Source: Diadema setosum
Taxonomy: Eukaryota > Echinodermata > Echinoidea > Diadematoida > Diadematidae
Length of the DNA: 64,000 nucleotides
Direction of reading: 5' to 3'
Assembly (NCBI GenBank): GCA_033980235.1
Contig: CM067070.1
Location: 24,588,199-24,652,198, forward strand
This document shows positions 1 to 10,743 of the stretch, piece by piece (position 1 is the stretch's first letter; the number at the start of each line of letters is the position of its first letter). A program made the position numbers and the translations under genes. The notes under the pieces are model-generated. The model worked only from the letters and a program-made list of their open reading frames with translations, was not told where the DNA came from and did not search any database.

Positions 1-1200
1 CAGTGCGACGGACTATGATTATTACATACGGGGGTACATTAATGTGACAGTGTGAGATCTTCGGCGAGGGAGCGAAGCCGCCGAACGGGGGGAGGGTGTG
101 TGGGGGGACCTCTCCCCCCCCCCCCCCCCCCACGTTAGGGGCTTTTTGTAAAAACAGAGTATAAAAGTCGCGTTTATGCAGCATTTTAAATCATATTTCA
201 AGGGAATGAAACAAAATCAAAAATTACCGCGAAGAACTACGATCATAACTTATGAAAACTATTCATTTTACTATAAGTGCGGACAGGGCGAGCGAGCCAC
301 TTTCATTTTGCCGTTCGTCTGAAATGTATTAATTTAAAGCTTAAACGTGATCGTATTGTTCGACGACAAAATATTCTTGTACTGCTAGAAAGCAGAGAAG
401 AAGAGGGAAAATGTAAGGTTTACTAAAGGTATGTTTCAGCGGGCACGCTCGAGGACGAGAGGCTACCATGTATACACTAAATTTACACATAAGTTAATAC
501 ATATTAGTGTTTAGGTATAATAATATATATTGTTAGTGTATTATGATTTTCATTTTACGGGGGGGGGGGGGGGAGGGGAAGCAAGTGTCCTCCTGCCCCC
601 CCCCCCCCGCTTCCGGCGCCCTTGTCTGTGTCTTTATCTCTTAGTAGGATCCGCAGAAGTGATGGTCGATTTTTTCCTTCATAGTTATTTTGTTTATTAA
701 CCCTATAAAGCCCAAGCTAGTTTGACCCCTTCCAGGCCCAAAGTTTATTATATGATGTATGACCGTCATATTTGGCACATAGGTAGAGCAACTCATACTC
801 TATATGACCCGACATCTGAAATTTCTCAAGGTCATCCACTGAGGGCGCTATATACCAAAATATAAAGAAATACATAGGAAATACGCTAAAATCATGTTTT
901 TTCCTTTTTATTTCTTTATCCACAGTTTATATGTTTTCATTTTATATCAGTCATTTTCATATTCACCACAAAGGAAAAACAAGTCAACCTGCACTATTAG
1001 TTATAGTTGAAATGTGAACATGTGTTTTGTCAAAGCACCTGTGTCTCACTTGTAGTTAATAATTGGTTAGGCGCATAACTTCTTGGTGTTGCCGATTACA
1101 ACTTCTGAGGAGAAAAATATATTCTTCTTCTGTAACACCTCCATGATATAGGAATGCAGACCGTACGAATTAGATTTCTCACTGTACTTTCACATGTCTT
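1..1200. other. Gene-free stretch with homopolymer tracts
   Basis: No coding region is supported here. The stretch holds a long C tract near 112-131, a G tract near 559-575 and a C tract near 597-608. It also holds an AT-rich segment (about 700-960) that begins TTAACCCTATAAAGCCC, which looks like the edge of a dispersed repeat, although I could not find its second end. Homopolymers of this length are prone to length errors in assembly. Confidence 0.5.
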
Positions 1201-1227
1201 CCCGCATTGTGGTATCCGCGAAGTCTA

Positions 1228-1846
1228 TCTTATGCCATCGTCCCACAGAGATTTTTCTCATTTTTCACTCGTTGGATGATTTTTTTTTTATTATCTTTTT
1301 TATTTTTTTATTTTTTTTTTCCTTCCGGCTCCCCATCGAAGTGTAAAACACAGTCTGATAAATCGGACTATAATTGTGTCGATGAGGCAATAACGTCCGA
1401 TGCAGGAACTAAGCGTAGTTCGCTGTCGGATGCAATTTCAGGTCGCAGCTCGAGTCAGTGTCGGATAGGTTTCGAGTCAGTCCAGCGAGCGTCGAGTTAT
1501 ACCCCCATTCCACAGAGGTTTTCTCTCATCGGTCACTCTTTGGAAGCAAAGCTTATTATATCCCTTCCTGTCTCCAACCGAAGTGTATCGGATCGCAGGT
1601 CGATGAATCCGACTTGTGATGGTCGACTCTCAGGTTAGTATTAGACATGTCGGGCAGTGATCCGATGAGGCAAGATCGTCCGATGAGTGTCACACGCGAC
1701 ATGTCTGACACTCACCTGATAGTCGAGCAACCAAGTCAGATTTATCAGACTGCGATCCGATATACTTCGGTGGGTAACGGGAAGCAAGAAACTTTGCTTC
1801 CGGTGGGGAAAAAAATCTGTGGAATGGGAGTATATGTCAGGGTAGT
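1228..1846. repeat. Palindromic MITE-like inverted repeat
   Basis: Two arms of about 140-155 bp, roughly 1497-1652 and 1690-1836, are imperfect reverse complements. Both contain CATTCCACAG, GAAGCAAAG, a CCGAAGTATATCGGATCGCAG-like block and a GACATGTCG block near the centre. A third, partial copy of the left arm lies at 1228-1400. The two ORFs here (1207-1638 and 1647-1898) fall inside this repeat and are not genes. A foldback of this kind is typical of a non-autonomous DNA transposon. Confidence 0.65.
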
Positions 1847-1949
1847 ATTTTTGCGGCTATCGGGCGTGTCCACAAGGTGTCCCATGACTATCTGTTGAGT
1901 ATCCGATGATTACGCTGTCATAGGACAGATTAAATTGAGGAGAGGCTAC

Positions 1950-2650
1950 ATGTTTCGAACACGGCGAAAAAGTCCCCCCCCCCCAAAAAAAAAAAAAAAA
2001 AAAATATATTCCCTACAAAACGGTACAGAAATGACAAAAGTGGGATGAGAAATAAAGAAGACATGACATTTTCAAATTTCACTTTTTAATCAACATTTCT
2101 TGACCAGTCCTTTTGAATATTAAAATGAGCAAGTTGATGACCGCATATAACCTCACAATCTTTTATGTACATTATATGAAATTTGGAAAAATTATTATTG
2201 TTAGCTCGTACAAGTAAAATCATGTTCCAATACCAAGACATTATCAGAGTTAACATTTTTCTATTCTATTTTTTTTTATTTTTCTTTATTTTTGGAGGTT
2301 TTAAAGTCAAATTTTATATCTATACAGCTGAAATATCAGGTGTTTTTTTTTCTTGATTTCTGTAACGAAATAAATAAGAAATTGTGAGAGCATGACATCC
2401 TCATTTTTCTGATTTGAATATTCATATAATTGGTCAAGAAATGTTTTTGTTTTTTTGAAGAAATTTCAAAATATATCTTCCCTATTTGTCATCCGATTTT
2501 TGTCATTTTTATATCAGTGTGTATCGTTCTGTAGGAAGGATTTTTCTTTCTTGTGAAGCTAATTTTTGGGGACCTATTTCCCCTTTAACTGGAATGGGGC
2601 CTTAGCAGACTTCCAGTCAGAACAATCATAATCATTCACATAAGTTTCTA
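1950..2650. other. AT-rich gene-free stretch
   Basis: No gene is seen. The stretch contains a C tract followed by an A tract at about 1973-2003, then featureless AT-rich sequence with short T runs. Nothing else can be supported. Confidence 0.4.
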
Positions 2651-2653
2651 CAC

Positions 2654-3060
2654 CCATCATAAAGTGGGTATCTGGAGAGACTAGAGACTAGCTGGCGACC
2701 TGGAGGCGAATCGAGTCTCCCTAGTCGCGGTAACATCTCAGCGGCGTCTCCTGGAATCTATAGCTGAGAGATACTCGAACAGAGTGCCGCTCACATTGCA
2801 AGTGAGTTGATTTTTTTTTCCTGGAGACCTTTTCCAGTCTCCAGCTGGTCTCGAAGAGGTCTCCACGCCGTCTCCTTGATCGCGGCCCATGTCGAGGAGA
2901 CTACTTTGCTTGTGAAGTCTCCGAAACGTCTCCTCGGCCTTGCGGAGACCCATCGACAACCACATACCGGAGACGTCCCAGAAAGTTACCGCGACTAAAA
3001 AGACGTCTCGGAGACGTCACCGCGACGTCTCGGCGATTTCCGGACGGATAACACTTTATC
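2654..3060. repeat. GAGACGTCTC-rich dispersed repeat, copy 1
   Basis: The segment is dense in GGAGAC/GTCTCC and in the palindromes GACGTC and GAGACGTCTC, with many GTCGCG/CGCGAC motifs. The same vocabulary recurs at 6150-6495 and 7130-7215. It begins near ATAAAGTGGG and ends near ACACTTTAT, a possible short terminal inverted repeat. The ORFs at 2738-2965 and 2807-2998 are shadows of this repeat on opposite strands. Confidence 0.55.
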
Positions 3061-3079
3061 ACCTCATTTGGAGACATCA

Positions 3080-3847
3080 ATGGAGTTACCTTGGAGTGCC
3101 GCCGTCTTGATAAGAGCGCAAGCTTTTTTTTTCTTTTCTTTTTTTTTGTCTTCCAAGTCGCATGGGTCGCGGCAGCAGTTTCGTCAATAGTGAGATAGGA
3201 CCATACACCATTGCAATAAGTCAGAACCTGTTTTGTTGTTGATGCCGTGTCTTATGTGTTTTATGCTTCATTGTATCTTGATGCAAATAATGGATATTAG
3301 CCACGAAATTCAAGGAATGTGGGGGCGGGAGGGGGATAGTGCCATTTCACGTACTCTATATAATTCCTGTCAAATTGAATAAACCATGTGATTAATCGCC
3401 AGCAGTGGTAAGTTAATATGTCTCAGAAGCTCTTTCTCCTCGCGAGACAAGTAATAAAATGTTCATAGGTTTCTTGCCACTGCTTTATGACTTGCAGTCG
3501 TGTATGCTTACAAAGAGAAACATAAACAAGATTCAGCAGTTCAGTGGAAAAGAACACACCGCCAATATAATAGCCGTTAATCTTGATTGATGACAGGAGA
3601 TTTATCACGTAATACTTAAAACAACCTGCAAAGGGATACTCCTCGTGCTTTGTAAATTAGTAGGTAGGAGAGTCACACCAGAAAGAAGATTCAAAGTCTA
3701 TTATCATGATAATGAGTTTGAGTCTTCAACAGTATAAAAAAGTGGGTATTCTATGCCTGTCATCATCTTCATGTGTAAACGGCGTGAATTCTACTTCTCC
3801 AGACGACACACGCTTGTTGTAATAGATTAGACACAAGATTTTCTCAA
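3080..3847. other. Region upstream of the DIRS-like ORF1
   Basis: No separate gene is seen. If the retroelement starting at 3848 keeps its 5' end, its terminal repeat should lie here, but I could not find a matching second repeat and so do not place it. Confidence 0.35.
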
Positions 3848-4918
3848 ATGGATTTACCGAATGTCGGGGGACAAGCGACGGGCCCAGTCCCCACCATAGC
3901 CGTGCTCTCCACGGCAGACTTCGCCCAACTTAAGAATCAGCTGGCGCATTTAGTGGAGAATCGACTGTCTGTTCCTCTGTCATCCATCGGGCGTCATGCG
4001 GAGCATGTGCCCCAATCTTTGGGCGGGCTTTCTCGGCGTAACCGGATTGGTGATAATGACATTTTAAACATATTTGGCGAGGAGCCTAATTTTCCAGGCA
4101 GGTCAGCGCCAATGCGTCAGACCAGCTATGACCCCGAGGCGGACTTTGAGAGTTTCTCATCCTTGCAAATGGACCTGGACAACACTTTGGAGTCCGAAGA
4201 CGAATTATACGGTCAGGGCCCCGATTTGATTGGGAAGCCCGTTTCCGCAGCACTTTCTACGCGGTTGACAAAAGCCGTGACCATGCCTCCCAATAGCAAG
4301 TGTCTCGACAAGCTTAAAAGACACTATTTGACGCCTGAAAACGCCCCCGCGGTGTGTTCCCCCCGCGTAGACGAACATGTGTGGTCGTCCATCCCCTCCA
4401 AAGCTAGAGCTGCCGACTCGAGAGCCCAAAAGCTTCAACAGTCCGTGGTGCGGGGCATGATCCCTTACATTCATATCTTGGCTGAACTGGACGACGCCTC
4501 CTCCAAGAAGAGAGCAGTTGACTTGAGCCGCGTCAAACGATGTGCGCTGGATGGGGTGACACTGGCGGGACATGCCACGTATGACATGTCTATGAAGCGC
4601 CGACAAGACTTGAGACCATTCTTTAATCTCATGTACAGAGGGATATGTAGCCGAACCGTGCCAGTAAGCCAGACACTCTTTGGAGGTGACCTATCGGGGT
4701 CCGCTGGAGAAGCCTACTTGGTTGGGCAGAAGATCGCCCCGTCTGTAGGCAGATACAACCGCCGAGTTGGCAACTTCGTCGAGAGCAGACGCCCCGCTTA
4801 TCACCCGTATGCCTTCCACAACGATACACGGGAGGGCAACCGCCAAGATACTCGAAGAGGTCACCAAGGATTGTTCTGGCCAACCAGCACAGTCTCACGT
4901 ACTCCTCCACAAGTTTAA
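3848..4918 (+). CDS. DIRS-type retroelement ORF1, gag-like protein (356 aa)
   Basis: This is the longest uninterrupted ORF in the window. It is recognised from the general layout of DIRS/Ngaro ORF1 proteins. An acidic, low-complexity N-terminal half precedes a V-W-x-x-[IL]-P block near residues 178-183. A K-L-Q-x-x-V-V-R-G-M-I-P helix follows near 195-206. After it come a SMKRRQDLRPFFN-like segment (248-260) and LFGGDL (277-282). The C-terminus is basic, rich in R, N and H (about 300-350), and suited to RNA binding. The protein would package the element RNA. The ATG at 3848 is the first in frame. The ORF has no disabling stop, although the downstream polymerase is broken. The minus-strand ORFs at 4205-4606 and 4629-5102 are shadows. 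The family is fairly sure; activity is doubtful. Confidence 0.7.
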   Translation: MDLPNVGGQATGPVPTIAVLSTADFAQLKNQLAHLVENRLSVPLSSIGRHAEHVPQSLGGLSRRNRIGDNDILNIFGEEPNFPGRSAPMRQTSYDPEADFESFSSLQMDLDNTLESEDELYGQGPDLIGKPVSAALSTRLTKAVTMPPNSKCLDKLKRHYLTPENAPAVCSPRVDEHVWSSIPSKARAADSRAQKLQQSVVRGMIPYIHILAELDDASSKKRAVDLSRVKRCALDGVTLAGHATYDMSMKRRQDLRPFFNLMYRGICSRTVPVSQTLFGGDLSGSAGEAYLVGQKIAPSVGRYNRRVGNFVESRRPAYHPYAFHNDTREGNRQDTRRGHQGLFWPTSTVSRTPPQV

Positions 4919-5099
4919 AGGGACAACGGACCAGCAACGAAACGTCAGTGGCAGCAATTAAAAAAATTAGTAAGTTCAAACTACATCTATCAATTTCAAG
5001 CAGGAAACTCAGACTCTTTAGACACACCTGACCGGCTATTCCATCCAATGTGTGATTGGTGCCATTACCAGTTGCTAAATCAATTTTGACCCCAACAAT

Positions 5100-6080
5100 C
5101 ACGGGACACCCTTTGCTTTATAGCTTTCTCCCAACAGGAGAAGGTGGTTACCACTGAGCGAGAAATCAAGTTGTTTTGTCAGAAAATTGCAATTAGAGAA
5201 ATTACGAAGAGAGATGTCGATTTTACTCTATTTACAGTCCCCCAAAAAGAAAAAAAAAAAAGGAGATCCCGACCAATTATTAATCTGAAGAGTCTGAACA
5301 TCTATCTGAATCTGAAGCACATGTAAAGATGGAGACGTTCAAAGATGTAAATGATCTTACCATTAAGATTTTTCAACGATTATTGGACATAACATCTCTT
5401 TGACACACAAACTATTTTAGAATTGAAATAAAAATTGATCCCAGAACTTTCTCTGGTGACAATGTAGTTGATGTTTGTTTGTTTGTTTGTTTGTTTTTTT
5501 TTCTTCAAATAAACGTATGTTCAGAAACTAATTTTATGTTATTTACCCGCAAGAGAAAATTGAAAATTGACATTGAAAATCTCTCTGCCAGCATAATACA
5601 TTGTATCATTATAGTGCGTCTCAGATGAAACAGTGCATAAGTTCTGAAATTCTTAGGATGATTTTAATCCGAACGATGTGTATTGTTTACAATTAGCCAA
5701 TTCCAATGGCTGATGAACATTGAAATGTTTATTTGTTCATCCTTCCATTCAGTCTATAATATGCTCGGCCCACGAGTTTTTACCAAGATCATGGAACCTG
5801 CCATGTCGTTCTTTGATGCAGGGGAGTGCTGCAATTATCTATTTACATGACATCGTCATGTTTGCCGGCTCGTAGGATAAAAAGAGAGCGCACACAATGT
5901 TTTCCCACCCAATGTCTTGAATTTCATCAGAGTTTTAGAATGATTTGATTCATTCAATTCTGAGCGAATTTGAATGGCCATCGTGATCACCATTCCAAAT
6001 AAATCTAACTAGCTCTAATTCACTGAATTAAATTTTATCAGTATGCGGGTCCAGGAGTTTTTGGAATAAACCTCTAAAAA
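5100..6080 (+). pseudogene. DIRS-type reverse transcriptase remnant
   Basis: At 5150-5326 the frame reads FTLFTVPQKEKK then RPIINLKSLNIYL and LKHM, matching the finger region of DIRS reverse transcriptases ([FL]-x-V-P-K-K...R-P-[VI]-[IV]-N-L-K-x-L-N). A frameshift and stop follow, and the next frame gives KMETFKDVNDL. At 5762-5800 another frame reads LGPRVFTKIMEP, the usual [SA]-P-R-x-F-T-K-[LI] block before the palm. Beyond it are degraded pieces resembling the IYLDD and FLGF blocks. About 350 bp of the domain between 5400 and 5755 cannot be recognised. With several frame changes and stops, the gene is dead. It follows ORF1 directly, as expected for a DIRS polymerase. Confidence 0.6.
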
Positions 6081-6139
6081 GTGTGTTCAAATTGAAAATG
6101 CACGTGATTCGCTGCAGGACCGCTCTCATGAACGTTAAA

Positions 6140-7215
6140 GGGGGTATCTCACCGGGCTTGAAACTAGTTCGCGACTAGTTCGAGAGTCCAGATTTTGCTA
6201 GTTGCAGAGACGTCTCCGCGACGTCTCCGAAACGTCTCCTGAAAATTACAGAGTCTCAGATTAGTCGCAAGAAATTTTAACATGTTCGATTTTTCGCGAA
6301 GTCTCTGCGACGTCTCCGAGACGTCTCCATCAGTGGCGGAGACGTCGCGGAGACTAATCATATCCGCGACTGCTGAGACGTCTCCGCGATGTCTCCGCGA
6401 TGTCTCCGAGATGTCTCAAACACATCCCCGAGACTTGCTGGAGACCAAAAACACTGGTGAGAGGTCGCGGAGACGTCTCCGCGACTCTATTTGACGCTGT
6501 TTGACCTACTTTAGAAACCATGTGACCCATCTGCGTGCTGACATCCTGCCTAGATCAAGTAAGGTGATCCTGCAACGGCTCCCTCATATTTGATTTTTTT
6601 TTGACACCTGCCAAAACTCGTCTCTAGGACCCCGTTTACAGTGCGGGGCTGGGCCGAGCCTCGGCCGATCCCGTTTACACTGCCGGGCTCGGCCGCGCTT
6701 TTAATTCATACCTCTCAATATTTTGTCGTAGTGGCGCTCTGCTTGTAAACAAACGCAATTTGGTATAATCTGGTTTTCAGACCCTTTGCTAACTGGATTC
6801 CGTGGCGACGAAGTCGCCGTTCGGGCAAAGGCCTTTCCAGGACAAAACCACCTTAAACTACTGTATACTAGTTTTCGACGTTGAGGGGGTTAATATCCTG
6901 AATAGCGAAATAGTACGGGCAGAGGGTTTGGAAGCCAGACTAAAATTGGCAGCGCATTTGGCCCAGTTTGCGTTTACACTGAGAAAAGGCCGAGACCACC
7001 TCCAGAGCGTGGCCAAATGCGCGGCCAATTTTGGCCCCGCATTTGGCCTTTTGCGCTTTTACACTGAAATGAAGGCGGGCTCGGTCGCGGCCGAGCCGCG
7101 GCCGAGCGGGGTCAGAGACGGGGTCAGAGACATCTCCTTGGTGAGACCGCAAGACATTCTTATGTTGGAGACGTCTCCGCGACTGCTGCGACTGCCAAGT
7201 GGTCGGTTCCAAAAT
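6140..7215. repeat. Composite MITE: GAGACGTCTC repeat with a GC-rich element inside
   Basis: The outer parts (about 6150-6495 and 7130-7215) carry the same GGAGACGTCTCCGCGAC vocabulary as the repeat at 2654-3060. The middle (about 6628-7115) is GC-rich. It starts CCCCGTTTACAGTGCGGGGC and holds several GGGCTGGGCCGAGCC and GGCCGCGGCCGAGC blocks, related to the MITE at 13334-13618. This suggests one MITE inserted into another. The ORFs at 6282-6494, 6802-7257 and 6940-7212 lie inside these repeats and are not treated as genes. Confidence 0.55.
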
Positions 7216-7404
7216 GTAGAAATTAATGTGGACATGTACAAATTAAAAAAAAAATAGTTACGATAATTTTGTAGTTCTAGTGTTATATCTTACGTGTAAA
7301 GAGGGGAGCGTCTACAAAATCAAAGGGGATGCATGCGTCCCCCCACCCTTCTCCATTTTCTTTTTCTTTTTATTTCTTTTGTTTTAACAAAAAATAAAGG
7401 GGGC

Positions 7405-7575
7405 GTGTGGAGCCGGGAAATGTGCAAACACCGGGAAATTAATGTGCAAACACCGGGAAATGTGCAAACGTCTCGCCGGGAATTGTGCAAACGCCGGGAA
7501 ATGTTCAAACGTCTTGCCGGCAAATGTGCAAACGCCGGGAAATGTGCAAACATGACGCCGGGAAATGTGCAAACC
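7405..7575. repeat. Left arm of an inverted array of an 18-bp unit
   Basis: About nine imperfect copies of a unit close to CGCCGGGAAATGTGCAAA occur in direct orientation, some with a GTCTCGCCGG or GTCTTGCCGG insertion. The arm begins at TGTGGAGCCGGG. The reverse-complement arm is at 8118-8288. Confidence 0.75.
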
Positions 7576-8117
7576 ATTTACTTTAGCAATACTGTGTATA
7601 AAGATGATAGATAAACTCCATGTCAAAACTGCGCATGAACCTCCACCATTGATATTTTCTTAATAAGATCCTCGACAGATTTTCAACAAAATTGGTAGGT
7701 AGCACCATTATGGCAATGGATCCGCTATAATAAAAAATGAAATTTCAGTAATTAATGTCTTCAAAGCACTAACTTACCTCTATCTTTTTTCGGTTCGCCA
7801 GAAGACGAGAGGAAAAAAAATCCATAGTTCAGGGACTTTGAGGCTTCAATCCCCCCCCCCCCCTCCTTCAGTGGTGGTGCTGGGGGGAGGAACTCATTTT
7901 AACAAATTACAACCATATCACTATTAAGATGCTATCTGCCAAATCTGTTGAAAATCCGTTGTGGGGTTTACAAGAAAATGTTGAAAATGTAAAAAAAAAA
8001 GACAAGTGGTCGCTATAGACAGGTGGTGGCTAAGACATGTGGTAAAGGTAGTAATGATTCATCCGCAGGTTTGATTGAGTTTCTCTTCCATCTATACTTG
8101 ATATAGGTGAAATGAAC

Positions 8118-8288
8118 GGTTTGCACATATCCCGGCGGCTCTAGTACATTTCCCGGCAAAATTGAACATTTGCACATTTCCCGGCGTCACGTTTGCACAT
8201 TTCACGTTGATGAAATTTAGAGATTTGCACATTTGCCGGCAAGACGTTTGCACATTTCCCGGTGTTTGCACATTTCCCGGCTCCACAG
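8118..8288. repeat. Right arm of the inverted array of an 18-bp unit
   Basis: This arm is the reverse complement of 7405-7575. It holds repeated TTTGCACATTTCCCGGCG units and ends CCCGGCTCCACA, which mirrors the start of the left arm. The 540 bp between the arms contain a C tract (about 7851-7863) and no gene. Together the arms look like the inverted termini of a DNA element of roughly 0.9-1.0 kb (about 7325-8330). Confidence 0.75.
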
Positions 8289-8709
8289 GGCGCGCACCCG
8301 GTGCGCCCCGCCTGAATACGCCACTGAAAATGGGAGGAAATACCCCTTATCTTTAAATATTAAATAGACATTATTGCAACGGCCTCTTACACGACAGCAT
8401 TTATAACATTGAGGCCGATAATCGATTTCGAAAGAACTTTACAAAGCTCTTATAGTCTTCGATTACAAAATGTAGGCCTACATAATTATTTTTGTGGAGG
8501 TTTTGTCCCAGCCTTTTACTCCTGACATTAATTTGTTCGCCAGTAGACACATGCAAATTTGCCGTTGTTCTTGTTATTGAAACGTGATCCGTCTCTTCTT
8601 TATCGTGAAGTTATTGCTAACCCCATTTGTTTCTACGATTTAGTATTCTTTATCTGGTATGTGTTTGTTTGCTGTTTGTCATTTTCTTCTCTGTTGTCAA
8701 GTTTGAACA

Positions 8710-8735
8710 TTTATATATATATATGTATATATATG

Positions 8736-8781
<46 letters not shown>

Positions 8782-8787
8782 CATATG

Positions 8788-8822
<35 letters not shown>
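8710..8822. repeat. (TA)n microsatellite
   Basis: Nearly pure TA dinucleotide with a few TG interruptions. It creates a spurious Tyr/Ile ORF at 8627-9136. Confidence 0.9.
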
Positions 8823-8997
8823 TTCTTTATTTTGAAGCACCATGCGCACCGGAAGGTGAACCTGTGCACTATACAATTAGCCACTTTTATTCTTATTTTA
8901 TTTATTATTTTTTCCTTTTTGTATTTAATTATCTGTTGTTTTTTATTTATGTCATTATAATTATTATTATTGTTATTATGATTTTTTTTTCAGAGTC

Positions 8998-9366
8998 CTG
9001 CACGAGTTACATCAGAACAACACCCAGATGGCACTACCTATATCGTCCCATTTTACCTAGCCCAGCCCTGGTATCCCGTTCTTCTCGAGTCGCTGATAGC
9101 TCCGCCTATAAACTCTCCTCCACCGGGGATGTTTAAAGTCCACCCTCCACGCGAAGTTGCCAGACATCCTTGCCAGACATCCAGCCAGTCGGCTGGACCA
9201 TCCCCGCGAAAACTGGGATGCAGACACCGGCAGAGGACGCCTTTCGGAGGACGCTAGACGTGTCCTCTCACACTCGTGGAGGGAACATATCAACAGACTG
9301 CAATATACGTGTAACGAGTATGATAGTCTGCTTGGTTATCCGTTCACGCCGACTAACAACTCATAA
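8998..9366 (+). pseudogene. DIRS-type RNase H/tyrosine-recombinase junction fragment
   Basis: One frame from about 9000 reads DGTTYIVPFYLAQPWYPVLL followed by ESLIAPPI. This is the V-P-F-W-x-x-Q-P-W-[YF]-P-x-L-L block found between RNase H and the recombinase in DIRS/Ngaro polyproteins. A second frame at about 9240-9360 reads LSEDARRVLSHSWREHINRL then QYTCNEYDS. This resembles the start of the recombinase core-binding domain (S-x-x-[AT]-x-x-[IV]-L-x-x-S-W-R-x-x-[TI]-x-x-x-Y). The frame change between them, and the absence of the catalytic Arg-His-Arg-Tyr domain downstream, show a truncated pseudogene. It has the same orientation as ORF1 at 3848. Confidence 0.6.
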
Positions 9367-9399
9367 CGTGATTTTATTTTTTCATCATTCCAAAGCTTG

Positions 9400-10140
9400 T
9401 GGAAGAGTTATTTTACAGTAAAAGTCTAATTATTATCGATCCGCTTTATCTTCAGCTCTACTATCCTCTGATGGGTATTCTATCGTAAAACTTCTCTAAA
9501 CGTATGATTAATTTGAGGTATTAAAGTCGAGTTGTGCATGTACTAGCTTCTTGAACGAATGTTGAAGTTTCCAAGGTTATAGACTATTCACGTCCTTCGG
9601 ATACTAATGAAAATCCTGATCTGCTCCAGCAAAGTGAAAAACTGATCTCTCTCACTCTTCTTGTTATGACGCAAAGAGATTAGACATAAATCTTCTTGAC
9701 ACATCGTAAATAGCTACAAAAGATAAATGTGTAGTTTTCCAAACTATGAATTTGTAAAAAAAAAGAAAAAAGAAAATAGCAAAACAAAACGAAACAAAAA
9801 CACGTTGCATAGGACCAGTCTCGCATCCCATCAGACAGTCAAATCACCACCCGCATTCCGAATGCAAAACAGTGTTGTCTGACATTATTGGTCACTCTCC
9901 ATAACAGGAGTTAATTTGTATATGTGACATTATGTGAGTCATTCCAACATATTTCAGTTGCCGATGATACGAATTAATTCTTTTACATGAATGCTGATTA
10001 CCTTTTTCATATTCCAAAATTGAATATCGAACTACCAAAAATGCTCACTTTGGTTGCAGAGGAATGTACTATCTCATAATTTGTCCAGTGCAAATTTCAT
10101 CCATTTTTAAAGTTGTAGCAGAACAAATCACGATCCAGAC
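9400..10140. other. Gene-free stretch
   Basis: No gene, repeat unit or RNA gene could be supported. The sequence is AT-rich with a short A-rich patch near 9757-9800. Confidence 0.4.
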
Positions 10141-10359
<219 letters not shown>

Positions 10360-10360
10360 T

Positions 10361-10737
10361 GATATTGAAATTGGACAAAAATTAAATAATCGATATTTTG
10401 GCGTTAGCATTAATGAATGCTAAGATTGGTTTTATCATGTTAAACATATTTCAACTCTTGTTGCACGCAGCATTGATGTTTTACGTAAATTACGATATTA
10501 CCTTCGGGGGAAAAGTCTTTTCATAATGTATTATTCACTCATCTTACCATATATAGCTTATTGCAACATTGTCTGGGCACCTGTATGTAGTAGTATAAAT
10601 TCAATATTTTTGTTGCAACAGAAAGCTAAGCGTATTTGTGCCGGAACTGAATAAAGAGCTCATACACGCCCATTTTTTTTTTTCAAAAACACAAGATTTT
10701 AAAATCAACAACAATGATTTGTTACAGACTTCTACAC
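10361..10737 (+). pseudogene. LINE reverse transcriptase C-terminal fragment
   Basis: The frame from 10361 contains RYFGVSIN, then a stop, then HVKHISTLVARSIDVLRKLR, MYYSLILPYIAYCNIVWAP and LLQQKAKRICAG. This matches the thumb and C-terminal part of CR1/Jockey-group LINE reverse transcriptases ([FL]-L-G-V-x-[IL]...H-[IV]-x-x-[IV]-x-x-K-[IV]...Y-x-x-[LI]-x-x-x-Y-x-x-Y-C...W). A frame change follows (RAHTRPFFFSK). The in-frame stop and truncation make it a dead copy. Confidence 0.75.
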
Positions 10738-10743
10738 TCATGT

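Larger units (their letters stand above)
3848..9366 (+). mobile_element. Fragmented DIRS-like retrotransposon with nested insertions
   Basis: Three plus-strand blocks in the expected order resemble parts of one DIRS/Ngaro-type tyrosine-recombinase retroelement. They are a gag-like ORF1 (3848-4918), a decayed reverse transcriptase (about 5100-6080) and an RNase H/tyrosine-recombinase junction (about 8998-9366). Between the last two lie MITE material (6140-7215), a large inverted array (7405-8288) and a TA microsatellite (8710-8822). These look like later insertions or expansions. No LTR-type ends were recognised, and DIRS elements use split or inverted repeats instead. The three blocks could instead be separate DIRS copies. 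Confidence 0.6.

Noticed and set aside
1207..1898. Two consecutive plus-strand ORFs as a gene
   Set aside because: Both lie in a palindromic MITE; the similarity between them is inverted-repeat symmetry.
6802..7257. 151-aa plus-strand ORF
   Set aside because: It falls inside GC-rich and GAGACGTCTC-rich MITE sequence and has no protein family signal.
8627..9136. 169-aa Tyr/Ile-rich ORF
   Set aside because: It is a translation of the (TA)n microsatellite; only its last part overlaps DIRS sequence, and in the wrong frame.
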